Shown here piece after piece: positions 30,333-37,321 of a stretch of DNA of 38,796 nucleotides; position 1 is the first letter of the stretch, and every line of letters starts with the position of its first letter. Below the pieces are notes generated by a model. The model worked only from the letters and a program-made list of their open reading frames with translations, was not told the DNA's origin and did not search any database. Both the position numbers and the translations under genes were made by a program. The stretch covers positions 1 through 38,796 of the forward strand of contig JALSRN010000070.1 in assembly GCA_026984735.1 (NCBI GenBank), in the 5' to 3' direction. The DNA is from Sedimenticola sp. Lineage in GTDB: Bacteria > Pseudomonadota > Gammaproteobacteria > Chromatiales > Chromatiaceae.

Positions 30333-30768
30333 AGGGCGCTTTCACCGGCAATCCGACTCTCTTCCAGCCGATGAAGCCGTCGGCGTAGTTCACCACGTTT
30401 CGATAGCCCATCTGCCTCAACGTCAGGGCGGCCAGGGGGCTGCGGATGTTGGCGCCGCAATAGACCACGATGGGCGTGTCGGCGTCCAGGGCATACTGCC
30501 GGATGCGGAATTCCAGCCAGCCCCTGGGGATCACCACATTGCCCGGAGCGTCGATGGTGCCGCCCATGCGGCGCACCTCGTCCGGCATGCGCACGTCCAC
30601 CAGCAGAAGATTGGGATGCTTTTTCAGGCGCTGCAACAATGTGGCGGTGTCGATGCTGGTGATCTTCCGTTCCGCCATCTTCACCAAGTCGCGACCGCTG
30701 AGCGGATCGTCGGCGGAAGCCGCCTGGGCGGAAACGGCCAACAGCAGCGCAAGGAACAGGCTTTTCAT
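30331..30768 (-). CDS. Periplasmic rhodanese-domain protein
   Basis: This is a 145-residue protein with a Sec signal peptide (residues 1-19) and one rhodanese domain. The active loop starts at C104 (VVYCGANIRSP), six residues as in sulfurtransferases. The LLLVDVRMPDEV segment is the usual structural motif. It could carry sulfane sulfur in the periplasm, which fits the sulfur-oxidising setting, but single-domain rhodaneses have many roles. ATG 30768 overlaps the ygfZ stop by four bases. Confidence 0.9.
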   Translation of the reverse strand: MKSLFLALLLAVSAQAASADDPLSGRDLVKMAERKITSIDTATLLQRLKKHPNLLLVDVRMPDEVRRMGGTIDAPGNVVIPRGWLEFRIRQYALDADTPIVVYCGANIRSPLAALTLRQMGYRNVVNYADGFIGWKRVGLPVKAP

Positions 30769-31763
30769 GAGGGAGTCTCCTCGGACTTCAGTCCGTATGG
30801 GGGTTCTTCGAGCGAGAGGGGCGGCCCCTCGGCATCTTCCAGGCGCAGGTCGCCGCTCTCGAAGGCGCGGATCTCCGCCACCACCAGCGCTTCGCAACCG
30901 CCGCCCGGGCGGGGGCGCGCGTCCACCACCTTGCCGGCGCCCTGGGCCGACCGGCTGGAAGGGGAGAAGAGTCGTTGCCCGGGGGCGGGGCAGGGCGTTG
31001 CGTCGATGCGGGCCAGGTACATGCGCCGTTTCAGCTGCCCCAGGTAGCGCATCCGCGCCACCACCTCCTGGCCGGTGTAGCACCCCTTGGTGAAGCTGAT
31101 GCCGCCCAGAAGATCGAGGTTGCACATTTGCGGCACGAAGGCCTCGGCAGTGGCGTCCACCACCGTGGGCAGGCCGGCGCGGATGTTTTGCAAGGGCCAG
31201 TAGTCGTCGTCCGCCCGTTGAAGGCGGTGGGCGTGGGCCTGGTGGAAGGCGGTCATCGCCGCCGGACTTCCCACCATTTGCACCCGCGCCGTCTCTCCCG
31301 GCAGCCGGATCAGCGTCAGCGACTGCTCCTGTCGGCAGACGAAGGGCTCCTCCGGCAGATCGCCGAACAGCTCGGCGCAACCGCTGCCGGCGACGCCGGC
31401 CAAGGTCTTCTCATCGCTGACGTCGGCAAGTTCCACGCGGGAACGGAGCACGAACATCCGCAACCGTTCGAGGACCGCCTCCAGGCGCTCTCGTGGCAGT
31501 TGGAGGTAGAGCGCGCCTTCCTGCTCGAACACCAAAAAGAGTGCCAGCATGCGACCCTTGGGGGTGCAGTAGCCGCTCAACTGCGCCCGCGACTCGCTCA
31601 CTCGGCGGATATCGTTGGTGAGCTGTCCCTGGAGGAAATCGCGGGCCTCTTCGCCGGTCACCCGGATGAGGCCGTCGTCGAGGGGAGAGAAAGCGCAGGA
31701 GGGGTTCTCCTTCGCCGTAACCGGCGCGTTCTTCTCGAGATAGAGGGACCACTGGGGATTCAT
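30765..31763 (-). CDS. ygfZ: tRNA-modifying/Fe-S cluster protein YgfZ (GcvT-like)
   Basis: This is a 332-residue folate-binding protein that supports repair or assembly of certain Fe-S enzymes such as MiaB. The signature KGCYTGQE contains the conserved cysteine C228. ATG 31763 gives the family-like start; an ATG at 31802 adds 13 residues without a better ribosome-binding site. It is coupled to the rhodanese gene, and both deal with sulfur chemistry. It is divergent from the RNase gene. Confidence 0.92.
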   Translation of the reverse strand: MNPQWSLYLEKNAPVTAKENPSCAFSPLDDGLIRVTGEEARDFLQGQLTNDIRRVSESRAQLSGYCTPKGRMLALFLVFEQEGALYLQLPRERLEAVLERLRMFVLRSRVELADVSDEKTLAGVAGSGCAELFGDLPEEPFVCRQEQSLTLIRLPGETARVQMVGSPAAMTAFHQAHAHRLQRADDDYWPLQNIRAGLPTVVDATAEAFVPQMCNLDLLGGISFTKGCYTGQEVVARMRYLGQLKRRMYLARIDATPCPAPGQRLFSPSSRSAQGAGKVVDARPRPGGGCEALVVAEIRAFESGDLRLEDAEGPPLSLEEPPYGLKSEETPS

Positions 31764-31899
31764 GGGACGTTCGCTGGGTTTTCCCGATGAGGATGAACAC
31801 ATTTTAGCGCGTGCCCGGAAGAAACTATTCCTCCCTCTTTACCCTCCAATTCCCGGAAAACGGGTATCATTGCCGCCCCCTTTCCCTTCCCTTCCGTTC

Positions 31900-33723
31900 A
31901 TGACTTCCGAAAACAAGATCCAGTCCGGCAGCCTGGTGCTCTACAAGATCCGTCCCGCGCTGGTCGAGAGCGTCGGCGAAAAGTACGAGATCCGCTTCCA
32001 GGACGGCAAAACCAAACGGGTGCGGCGGAAAGACATTCGACTGCTCCATCCGGGGCCGGTGAAGGATTTGGAGTCGGCGCTGGCGGGCCCGGCAGGGGAT
32101 CCGCAAGAAGCCTGGGAACTGCTCCAGGGCGAGGTGGTCTCTCTGGCCGAGCTGGCGGAACTGGTCTATGGCGGCTATACCCCCGCATCGGCCTGGGCGG
32201 CTTGGAGGCTGCTGCAGGAGGATCTCTGGTTCGAAGGGTCGGTGAACGCCGTTCGCTCGCGGGATGCGGAGACGGTGGCGCGCCTCCGCGAAGAGCGCGA
32301 GCGCAAAGCGCGCGAAGCCGAAGAGCAGGCCGCCTTCATGGAGCGCCTGAAAAAGGGCCGGCTGGCCGACGAAGACCGGCGGCGCCTGGGGGAGGTGGAG
32401 CGGCTGGCGCTGGGGCGCGGCGACCGCAGCCGAATTCTCTCCAGCCTCGATCTGCCGCAGACGCCCGAGGCCGCCCACGCGCTGTTGCTCCGTTGCGGCT
32501 ACTGGCCTGAAGAGTACGACCCCTGGCCCGCGCGGCAAGGGGTGGCCTTGGCCTCTCCGGATCTGCCGTTGCCGCCGTTGCCCGACGAAGCGCGTCGCGA
32601 TCTCACCCACCTGCAGGCGTGGGCCATCGACGACGAGGGCAACACCGATCCGGACGACGCCATCAGCCTGGAAGGCGACCGCATCTGGGTCCACGTGGCC
32701 GATGTCGCCGCCGTGGTGAAAGCCGACAGCCATCTGGACCTGGCGGCGCGGGAGCGGGGGGCCACCCTTTATCTTCCCGAGGGTGCCGTTCCCATGCTGC
32801 CGCCGGCGCTCACCGAGCAGTTGGGGCTGGGCCTGCAGGAGGTCTCCCCGGCGCTCTCTTTCGGTTTTCGGCTGGGCGCAAATGGAGAGGTGGAAGAGGT
32901 CGAGGTCGCGCCAAGCTGGATCCGGGCGCGGCGCATCAGTTACGACGAGGCGGAGCGGCGCCTCCAGGAACCGACCTTTGCCCCCCTTCATGAACTCACC
33001 CGGCGTTACCGGGAGGCCCGACGCGCGCGCCATGCCGCCGAGATCGAGCTGCCCGAAGTGGATGTGAAAGTGGTGGACGGCGAAGTGGTGATCCGGCCGC
33101 TGCCGCGCCTCGCTTCCAGGCGCATGGTCACCGACGCCATGCTCATGGCGGGCGAGGCGGCGGCCCGTTATGCGCTGAAGCACGGCATCGCCATCCCCTT
33201 CGCCGTGCAACCGGAGCCGGAGGAGATCCGTCGCCCGCAGACCCTCGCCGAAGCCTACGCCTACCGCCGGCTGTTCCGGCCCAGCAACGCCGCGCTCTCG
33301 CCGGACCGCCATTTCGGATTGGGGTTGGAGCTCTACGCCCGGGCCACCAGCCCCTTGCGCCGTTACATGGATCTGGTGGTGCACCAACAGTTGCGCGCCC
33401 ACGTCACCAGGGGAACGCCGCTGTCGCGGGCGGCGGTGGGAGAGCGGGTGGCGGCGGCGCAGGCGGCTGGCGGCGCCATCCGCCGGGCCGAGCGTCTGGC
33501 CAACCTCCATTGGAAGTTGATCTGGCTCAAGCGCCATCCCCAGTGGCGGGGCGAGGCCGTGGTGGTGGCGTTGGAAGAACGAAAGGCGGTTGTTATCATT
33601 CCGCAACTAGCGCTGGAAGCCCGCATTCGCCGCAGCGAAGATCTGCTGCCCGATCAACGTCTGGCCTTGACGGTGCAGGCGGTGGACGTTCCCGCGCAAA
33701 GCGTCCATTTTCGACGGATCTGA
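31900..33723 (+). CDS. RNase II/R-type exoribonuclease (RNB domain)
   Basis: This is a 607-residue protein. An SH3/KOW-like N-terminal part (about residues 8-50, GSLVLYKIRPALVES) replaces the usual cold-shock domains. A Glu/Arg-rich helical region follows (about 123-170), then the RNB catalytic domain from about residue 232. Metal acids D250, D252 and D253 lie in NTDPDDAISLEG, and the late motif YARATSPLRRYMDLVVHQQL is conserved. It should degrade RNA 3' to 5'. There is no C-terminal S1 domain, and no Shine-Dalgarno is visible. The gene is followed after 37 bases by two coupled genes for a small protein and a membrane ATPase. Confidence 0.87.
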   Translation: MTSENKIQSGSLVLYKIRPALVESVGEKYEIRFQDGKTKRVRRKDIRLLHPGPVKDLESALAGPAGDPQEAWELLQGEVVSLAELAELVYGGYTPASAWAAWRLLQEDLWFEGSVNAVRSRDAETVARLREERERKAREAEEQAAFMERLKKGRLADEDRRRLGEVERLALGRGDRSRILSSLDLPQTPEAAHALLLRCGYWPEEYDPWPARQGVALASPDLPLPPLPDEARRDLTHLQAWAIDDEGNTDPDDAISLEGDRIWVHVADVAAVVKADSHLDLAARERGATLYLPEGAVPMLPPALTEQLGLGLQEVSPALSFGFRLGANGEVEEVEVAPSWIRARRISYDEAERRLQEPTFAPLHELTRRYREARRARHAAEIELPEVDVKVVDGEVVIRPLPRLASRRMVTDAMLMAGEAAARYALKHGIAIPFAVQPEPEEIRRPQTLAEAYAYRRLFRPSNAALSPDRHFGLGLELYARATSPLRRYMDLVVHQQLRAHVTRGTPLSRAAVGERVAAAQAAGGAIRRAERLANLHWKLIWLKRHPQWRGEAVVVALEERKAVVIIPQLALEARIRRSEDLLPDQRLALTVQAVDVPAQSVHFRRI

Positions 33724-33760
33724 CACACACCACAATATACGATTCTTAAGGAACCCCTCG

Positions 33761-33958
33761 ATGCCATTGGAAAGCGAGATCAAGCCACTGCCTCCCGCCA
33801 CCCACCAGCCCGTTTCCGAAGCCTTCCAGGGCTATTGCGAAGCGGTGTTCGAACGCCGCAGGAATTCCGAGGAGGAGTTTGACGAGGAGGCCTATCGCGA
33901 GGCGATGGAACTGGCCCTGGCGCGGCTCCGCGCTCTGGAAGAGGAGGGGCGGGCATGA
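33761..33958 (+). CDS. 65-residue acidic protein, partner of the membrane ATPase
   Basis: This is a 65-residue soluble protein that I do not recognise. It has a proline-rich start (KPLPPATHQPVS) and then helices rich in Glu and Arg (EEFDEEAYREAMELALARL). ATG 33761 has AAGGA at nine bases. The stop overlaps the ATPase start as ATGA, so the two are made together and probably bind each other. It is too short for a nuclease and has no membrane segment. Confidence 0.75.
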   Translation: MPLESEIKPLPPATHQPVSEAFQGYCEAVFERRRNSEEEFDEEAYREAMELALARLRALEEEGRA

Positions 33959-35808
33959 TCATCGGCAGCGTTCGGGCCAACAACGTCCTGAAATACGAAT
34001 CGCTGGAGCTGGAGAAGGTGCCTTCTTCGGGCATCGTCGCCATCAGTGGCGAGAACGAGTCGGGCAAAAGCACCATTGGAGAGACCATCTGTTTCGCGCT
34101 ATTCGGGCGCACCTTCTCGCTGGGGCCCGAACAGATCCAGAAGGTGTTGCGCTGGGGCGAGAACCGCTGTTCCGTCGTTCTCGAGTTCAGCGTGGACGGG
34201 GTGCGCTATCAGCTGGGCCGCTTTCTCGATCGGGACGGCAACCATGGAGCTCGCTTGAGCCTGGCGGAGAACCCCGACGAAACTCTGGCGCGTGGGGTGG
34301 GCCCGGTGGCCGAACGGCTGCACGAGATTCTCGGCTACGGCTTCGATGAGTTCATCGAGTCGTTCTACCTCGCCCAGCGGGAGATCACCTCGCCTCATCC
34401 GCACAGCATGGCGGTGAAGAACATGGCCGGCGTGGCGCCCCTGCAGGAGGTGATGGAAGAGTTCGAGGAGGAGAACGCCAAGTTCGACGAGATGCTGGCG
34501 GAGGTGGACGCCGAGGTGGAAGCCCTGCGCCAGGAACAGGAGGAGCTCGACTTCCAGGAAGGGCTCCTGGTGACGCTCGAGGACCGTAAGAACGCGCTGG
34601 AAGCGGAAGTGGCCGCCAACCGCTCCCTCCTCGGCAAGCTGCGCGAGGCCCAAGAGACCTATCGCGGCCATTATTCCATCGTGCGCAAGGCGGAGCGCAA
34701 GCGCGGCCGCGGTCGTTTTTGGCGCTTCATCAGTTTCGTGCTGGCCCTGGTGACGGGTGGAGCCTGGGGGCTGCTGACCCAGGCGGGCGACCAGCCGCAG
34801 GCGCAGCAGTTGCTGCAACTGCTGCAACAGCAGGTGCCGGGATGGCAGGACGGCTGGGTTGATTACATCGGCGTGGCGGCGCTCTTCTTCGCGGCGATGA
34901 CGCTGTTTTTCTGGATCAGGGTGCGGCATCACGACAGACGCGCGAAAGAGTCGATCGGCGAGGCGGCCGTGCTGGCCGAGGCCCTGGAGCAGGCGCGCGC
35001 CGTCAAGCCCCTCGATCCGCAACTGGCGGAATCCCTCCTCGGGGATGCGGCGGGCGAAGCTTCTTCCGTCAAACGGCCCGACGAGCGGCTCTACGCACGC
35101 CTTCTTCCCCGGGTGGAGTCCTCCACCGTCGCGCCCGACGAGGTGGACGAGCTGGTGGACGGCGAAGCCTCTTGGCTGGAAGCGCAGATCGAGCGAAAGG
35201 AGCAGGCCCTGCAGGAACTGGAGAAACAGGTGGAGCAGGAGTTGGAGCGGGTACGCCAGATGGCCCGCCTGAGCGAAGTGATCGACGGTTTGGAAGCCAA
35301 GGAGGCGGAGATTCGTGCCGGCCAGGAGCGGCGGCGCAAGGCGATCGAGCTGCTGGAAGGAGCGGCGGCCGACTTCTCCAACGAATTCAACAAGGAGATC
35401 CGCGAGCTGGTGGCGCGGACGCTGCCGGTTTTCACTCAGGGGCGCTATGAGCATCTGCGCATCGATCCGGACTTGAGCGTCAAGGTCTTCTCCAGCGACA
35501 AACACGATTTCATGGATCTGGACGAGGTCTCGAGCGGCACCCAGCGCCAGATCATGCTGGCGCTGCGGCTGGCGTTGTCGCAGAAACTGCTCAACCGCAA
35601 GGTGAAGGGCAGTCAGTTCGCCTTCCTCGACGAGCCTTTCGCCTTCTTCGACGAAGAGCGCACCCGCTACGCGCTCAAGGCGCTTTCGGGATTGAGCGAA
35701 CAGCTCACCCAGATCTGGATCGTGGCCCAATCCTATCCGGAAGGCGTGGACGTGGAGTTCGCCCTCAGCATCCGCTGCGGTCGGGATCTGGAGCGGCTCA
35801 AGGCTTAG
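33955..35808 (+). CDS. Membrane-anchored Rad50/SMC-type ATPase
   Basis: This is a 617-residue ABC-type ATPase of the SbcC/Rad50/YhaN style. Walker A is GENESGKST (32-40). Coiled coil runs about 163-235, then two membrane segments at about 254-275 and 301-322 with a Gln-rich loop of some 25 residues between them. Coiled coil resumes at about 330-480. The signature is EVSSGTQRQ (524-532), and Walker B is FAFLDEP (555-561). The tip of the usual coiled-coil hairpin is thus replaced by a membrane hairpin, leaving the head in the cytoplasm and the loop outside. It is coupled to the 65-residue protein. The substrate is unknown; DNA or RNA handling at the membrane is inference. Confidence 0.85.
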   Translation: MIIGSVRANNVLKYESLELEKVPSSGIVAISGENESGKSTIGETICFALFGRTFSLGPEQIQKVLRWGENRCSVVLEFSVDGVRYQLGRFLDRDGNHGARLSLAENPDETLARGVGPVAERLHEILGYGFDEFIESFYLAQREITSPHPHSMAVKNMAGVAPLQEVMEEFEEENAKFDEMLAEVDAEVEALRQEQEELDFQEGLLVTLEDRKNALEAEVAANRSLLGKLREAQETYRGHYSIVRKAERKRGRGRFWRFISFVLALVTGGAWGLLTQAGDQPQAQQLLQLLQQQVPGWQDGWVDYIGVAALFFAAMTLFFWIRVRHHDRRAKESIGEAAVLAEALEQARAVKPLDPQLAESLLGDAAGEASSVKRPDERLYARLLPRVESSTVAPDEVDELVDGEASWLEAQIERKEQALQELEKQVEQELERVRQMARLSEVIDGLEAKEAEIRAGQERRRKAIELLEGAAADFSNEFNKEIRELVARTLPVFTQGRYEHLRIDPDLSVKVFSSDKHDFMDLDEVSSGTQRQIMLALRLALSQKLLNRKVKGSQFAFLDEPFAFFDEERTRYALKALSGLSEQLTQIWIVAQSYPEGVDVEFALSIRCGRDLERLKA

Positions 35809-35969
35809 CAGGCTGTTGAAAAACAGCGTTTTTCGACAGCCTGTGTGCGGTACATGGATGTGCCGCCATTTTCGATGGCCGTAAACCATTGAAAATGAAG
35901 GAACCGGGAAATCGCATTTTCCGGTTCCGTGGTTGAAAAAGTCCAGGGAAGGACTTTTTCAACATCCTG
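35809..35969. mobile_element. 161-bp miniature inverted-repeat element with five hairpins
   Basis: The 15-base ends CAGGCTGTTGAAAAA (35809-35823) and TTTTTCAACATCCTG (35955-35969) are inverted repeats with one mismatch. TTAG occurs directly on both sides (35805-35808 and 35970-35973), a 4-bp target duplication. Inside, five hairpins follow one another: 35809-35843, 35847-35866, 35867-35897, 35900-35928 and 35933-35962. It has no coding capacity. It starts directly after the TAG stop of the ATPase gene and probably also ends transcripts from both convergent genes. Confidence 0.75.
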
Positions 35970-35978
35970 TTAGCCTCG

Positions 35979-36368
35979 TTACGGCAGAGTCACGGGGGGC
36001 GGCGCCCCCCACCCCTCGGCGCGATGTTCCGCCACCACCGTGGTGTAGATGCCTCCCCGAACGTTGAACTCCGCCGTGAGCCGCATGAAACGCGGCTCCA
36101 CGGCCTTCACCAGGTCGTCCAGGATGCGGTTGGTGACCGCCTCGTGGAAGGCTCCCTCCTCGCGAAAGGACCAAACGTAGAGCTTGAGCGACTTGAGCTC
36201 CACGCAGAGCCGGTCGGGCACGTATTCGATGTGCAGGGTGGCGAAGTCGGGTTGCCCCGTCTTGGGACAGAGGCAGGTGAACTCGGGCACCCGGATGCGG
36301 ATGCTGTAGTCCCGCTCGGGCTGGGGATTTTCGAAGGTTTCCAGTTGTTTGCTGGGTCGAGTTGACAT
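35979..36368 (-). CDS. queF: NADPH-dependent 7-cyano-7-deazaguanine reductase, short type
   Basis: This is a 129-residue enzyme of queuosine synthesis that reduces preQ0 to preQ1. The catalytic cysteine C34 and acid D41 lie in [10 protein letters not shown], with E57 in [10 protein letters not shown] and the FHEAVTN motif. It is the unimodular type, not the two-domain E. coli type. I choose ATG 36368 from family alignment and because it lies about 30 bases after the TATAAT promoter. An ATG at 36395 is possible. The stop is five bases from the target site of the mobile element. Confidence 0.92.
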   Translation of the reverse strand: MSTRPSKQLETFENPQPERDYSIRIRVPEFTCLCPKTGQPDFATLHIEYVPDRLCVELKSLKLYVWSFREEGAFHEAVTNRILDDLVKAVEPRFMRLTAEFNVRGGIYTTVVAEHRAEGWGAPPPVTLP

Positions 36369-36407
36369 CGGTTCTAATTTGGCGTTCTTGGTCATGAACA
36401 AAGCAAA

Positions 36408-36413
36408 ATTATA
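36408..36413 (-). promoter_or_regulatory. -10 element of queF
   Basis: A perfect TATAAT on the minus strand lies 39 bases before ATG 36368. The -35 is weak. No preQ1 riboswitch fold is evident in the short leader. Confidence 0.5.
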
Positions 36414-36446
36414 ACTTGAGTGTTGTGCCACTAAGACAGGGTGCGG

Positions 36447-36464
36447 TGTAAAGTAAAATTTACA
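36447..36464. promoter_or_regulatory. Palindrome upstream of the sigma-54 promoter, candidate enhancer site
   Basis: TGTAAAGTAAAATTTACA is a perfect TGTAAA-N6-TTTACA palindrome about 90 bases before the sigma-54 site. A further half, TTTTACAC at 36489-36496, repeats the same word. The position suits an activator such as PrsR. Confidence 0.5.
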
Positions 36465-36548
36465 TAGAATAATCGTTTTGTTGGAATATTTTACACATCG
36501 GAGTGACGAATTTTAAAAAAATATTTATATTTCATCTAGATAAATATA

Positions 36549-36564
36549 TGGCACGGGAATTGCT
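36549..36564 (+). promoter_or_regulatory. Sigma-54 promoter of the PEP-CTERM gene
   Basis: TGGCACGGGAATTGCT matches the -24/-12 consensus TGGCACG-N4-TTGCW without mismatch; the GG and GC are 10 bases apart. It lies 39 bases before the start codon. Confidence 0.88.
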
Positions 36565-36603
36565 TGTTTTTGTGGGAACGGAATTTACAGGGAGTGCGAA
36601 GAA

Positions 36604-37206
36604 ATGAATCTCGTGTCCAAACTTGTAGCTGGAACGCTTCTTCTGACTTTCGGTGGAGTTGCTTCCGCCGCAGTGGTGACTTTCCAGCCTTCTCCTGTAG
36701 ACTTGTGGGATTTGGATCATTACAAAGCATTTACTTGGCGGATCGATTGGTCGGTGCCGGAGGGAGAGCGGCTGGTTTCGGCGGAACTGCTTTTTGAGAA
36801 CGTTCGCAACTGGGATGACAATTCCTATGATCTCTGGGGCCACCTTCTCGACTATGTTGATGCGACAGAGTATTTTGCAGATGACCAAGACGGTAGCGAC
36901 TATTTTGCCGAGCTGCCTGGCCTTCTCTTCCATTGGGACTACACCGGTGGTTCAGATCCCCATGAGATCCCTTTGGACTCGGAAGGGGGCAAAGACGTGA
37001 CTTACAGTTTTACAGTGGAACAACTCGGTTGGTTGGAGAGTTACTCAGCCGACGGCAGTTTCGGGCTGGGCTTCGATCCCGATTGCCATTTCTGGAACAA
37101 TGGCATTACCCTCAGGTTGCAGACCCAATCTGTGCCGGAACCAACAGCCCCTTTCCTGCTGCTGGCCGGCGTCAGCCTTCTTTTCATCAGGCGCCGTTCA
37201 CGTTGA
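36604..37206 (+). CDS. PEP-CTERM sorting-signal protein
   Basis: This is a 200-residue exported protein. Residues 1-22 are a signal peptide (ending ASA). The mature part is acidic and aromatic with no recognised enzyme motif and could be a beta-rich surface or matrix domain. The C-terminus has VPEPTAPF, a hydrophobic segment and RRRSR, the exosortase (EpsH/XrtA) recognition signal. Such proteins are processed by exosortase and released into or attached to extracellular polysaccharide. ATG 36604 has GGGAG upstream. Its base composition is visibly less GC-rich than that of its neighbours. It is a single-gene unit with a sigma-54 promoter and a terminator. Confidence 0.88.
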   Translation: MNLVSKLVAGTLLLTFGGVASAAVVTFQPSPVDLWDLDHYKAFTWRIDWSVPEGERLVSAELLFENVRNWDDNSYDLWGHLLDYVDATEYFADDQDGSDYFAELPGLLFHWDYTGGSDPHEIPLDSEGGKDVTYSFTVEQLGWLESYSADGSFGLGFDPDCHFWNNGITLRLQTQSVPEPTAPFLLLAGVSLLFIRRRSR

Positions 37207-37229
37207 GCACTGTTGGTTTCTTTGATCCG

Positions 37230-37253
37230 AAAAGGCGCCTGGGGGCGCCTTTT
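37230..37253. terminator. Terminator after the PEP-CTERM gene
   Basis: AAAAGGCGCC and GGCGCCTTTT pair around a TGGG loop, 23 bases after the stop. The symmetric A and T ends let it work in both directions. Confidence 0.85.
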
Positions 37254-37283
37254 CTCATGGTGCCGAAGGCAAATTCCGGCTGG

Positions 37284-37313
37284 TTGTACGAGGCTGCCCA
37301 GTTCCTGTATCTT
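37284..37313 (+). promoter_or_regulatory. Possible promoter of smc
   Basis: TTGTAC (37284-37289) and TATCTT (37308-37313) are 18 bases apart, nine bases before the smc start. This would give a nearly leaderless message; no ribosome-binding site is visible. Confidence 0.3.
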
Positions 37314-37321
37314 TGCGCCCC

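Noticed and set aside
34099-35889. Long minus-strand frame across the membrane ATPase gene
   Set aside because: His/Leu/Gln-rich shadow without motifs; the plus strand holds Walker A, signature and Walker B motifs in order.
35809-35969. Possible small RNA gene or CRISPR-like array
   Set aside because: The hairpins differ in sequence and there are no regular spacers. Terminal repeats and a target duplication make a miniature mobile element the better explanation.
36369-36420. preQ1 riboswitch before queF
   Set aside because: The leader is short and lacks the small hairpin and A-rich tail of known preQ1 riboswitches; only a -10 element is convincing.
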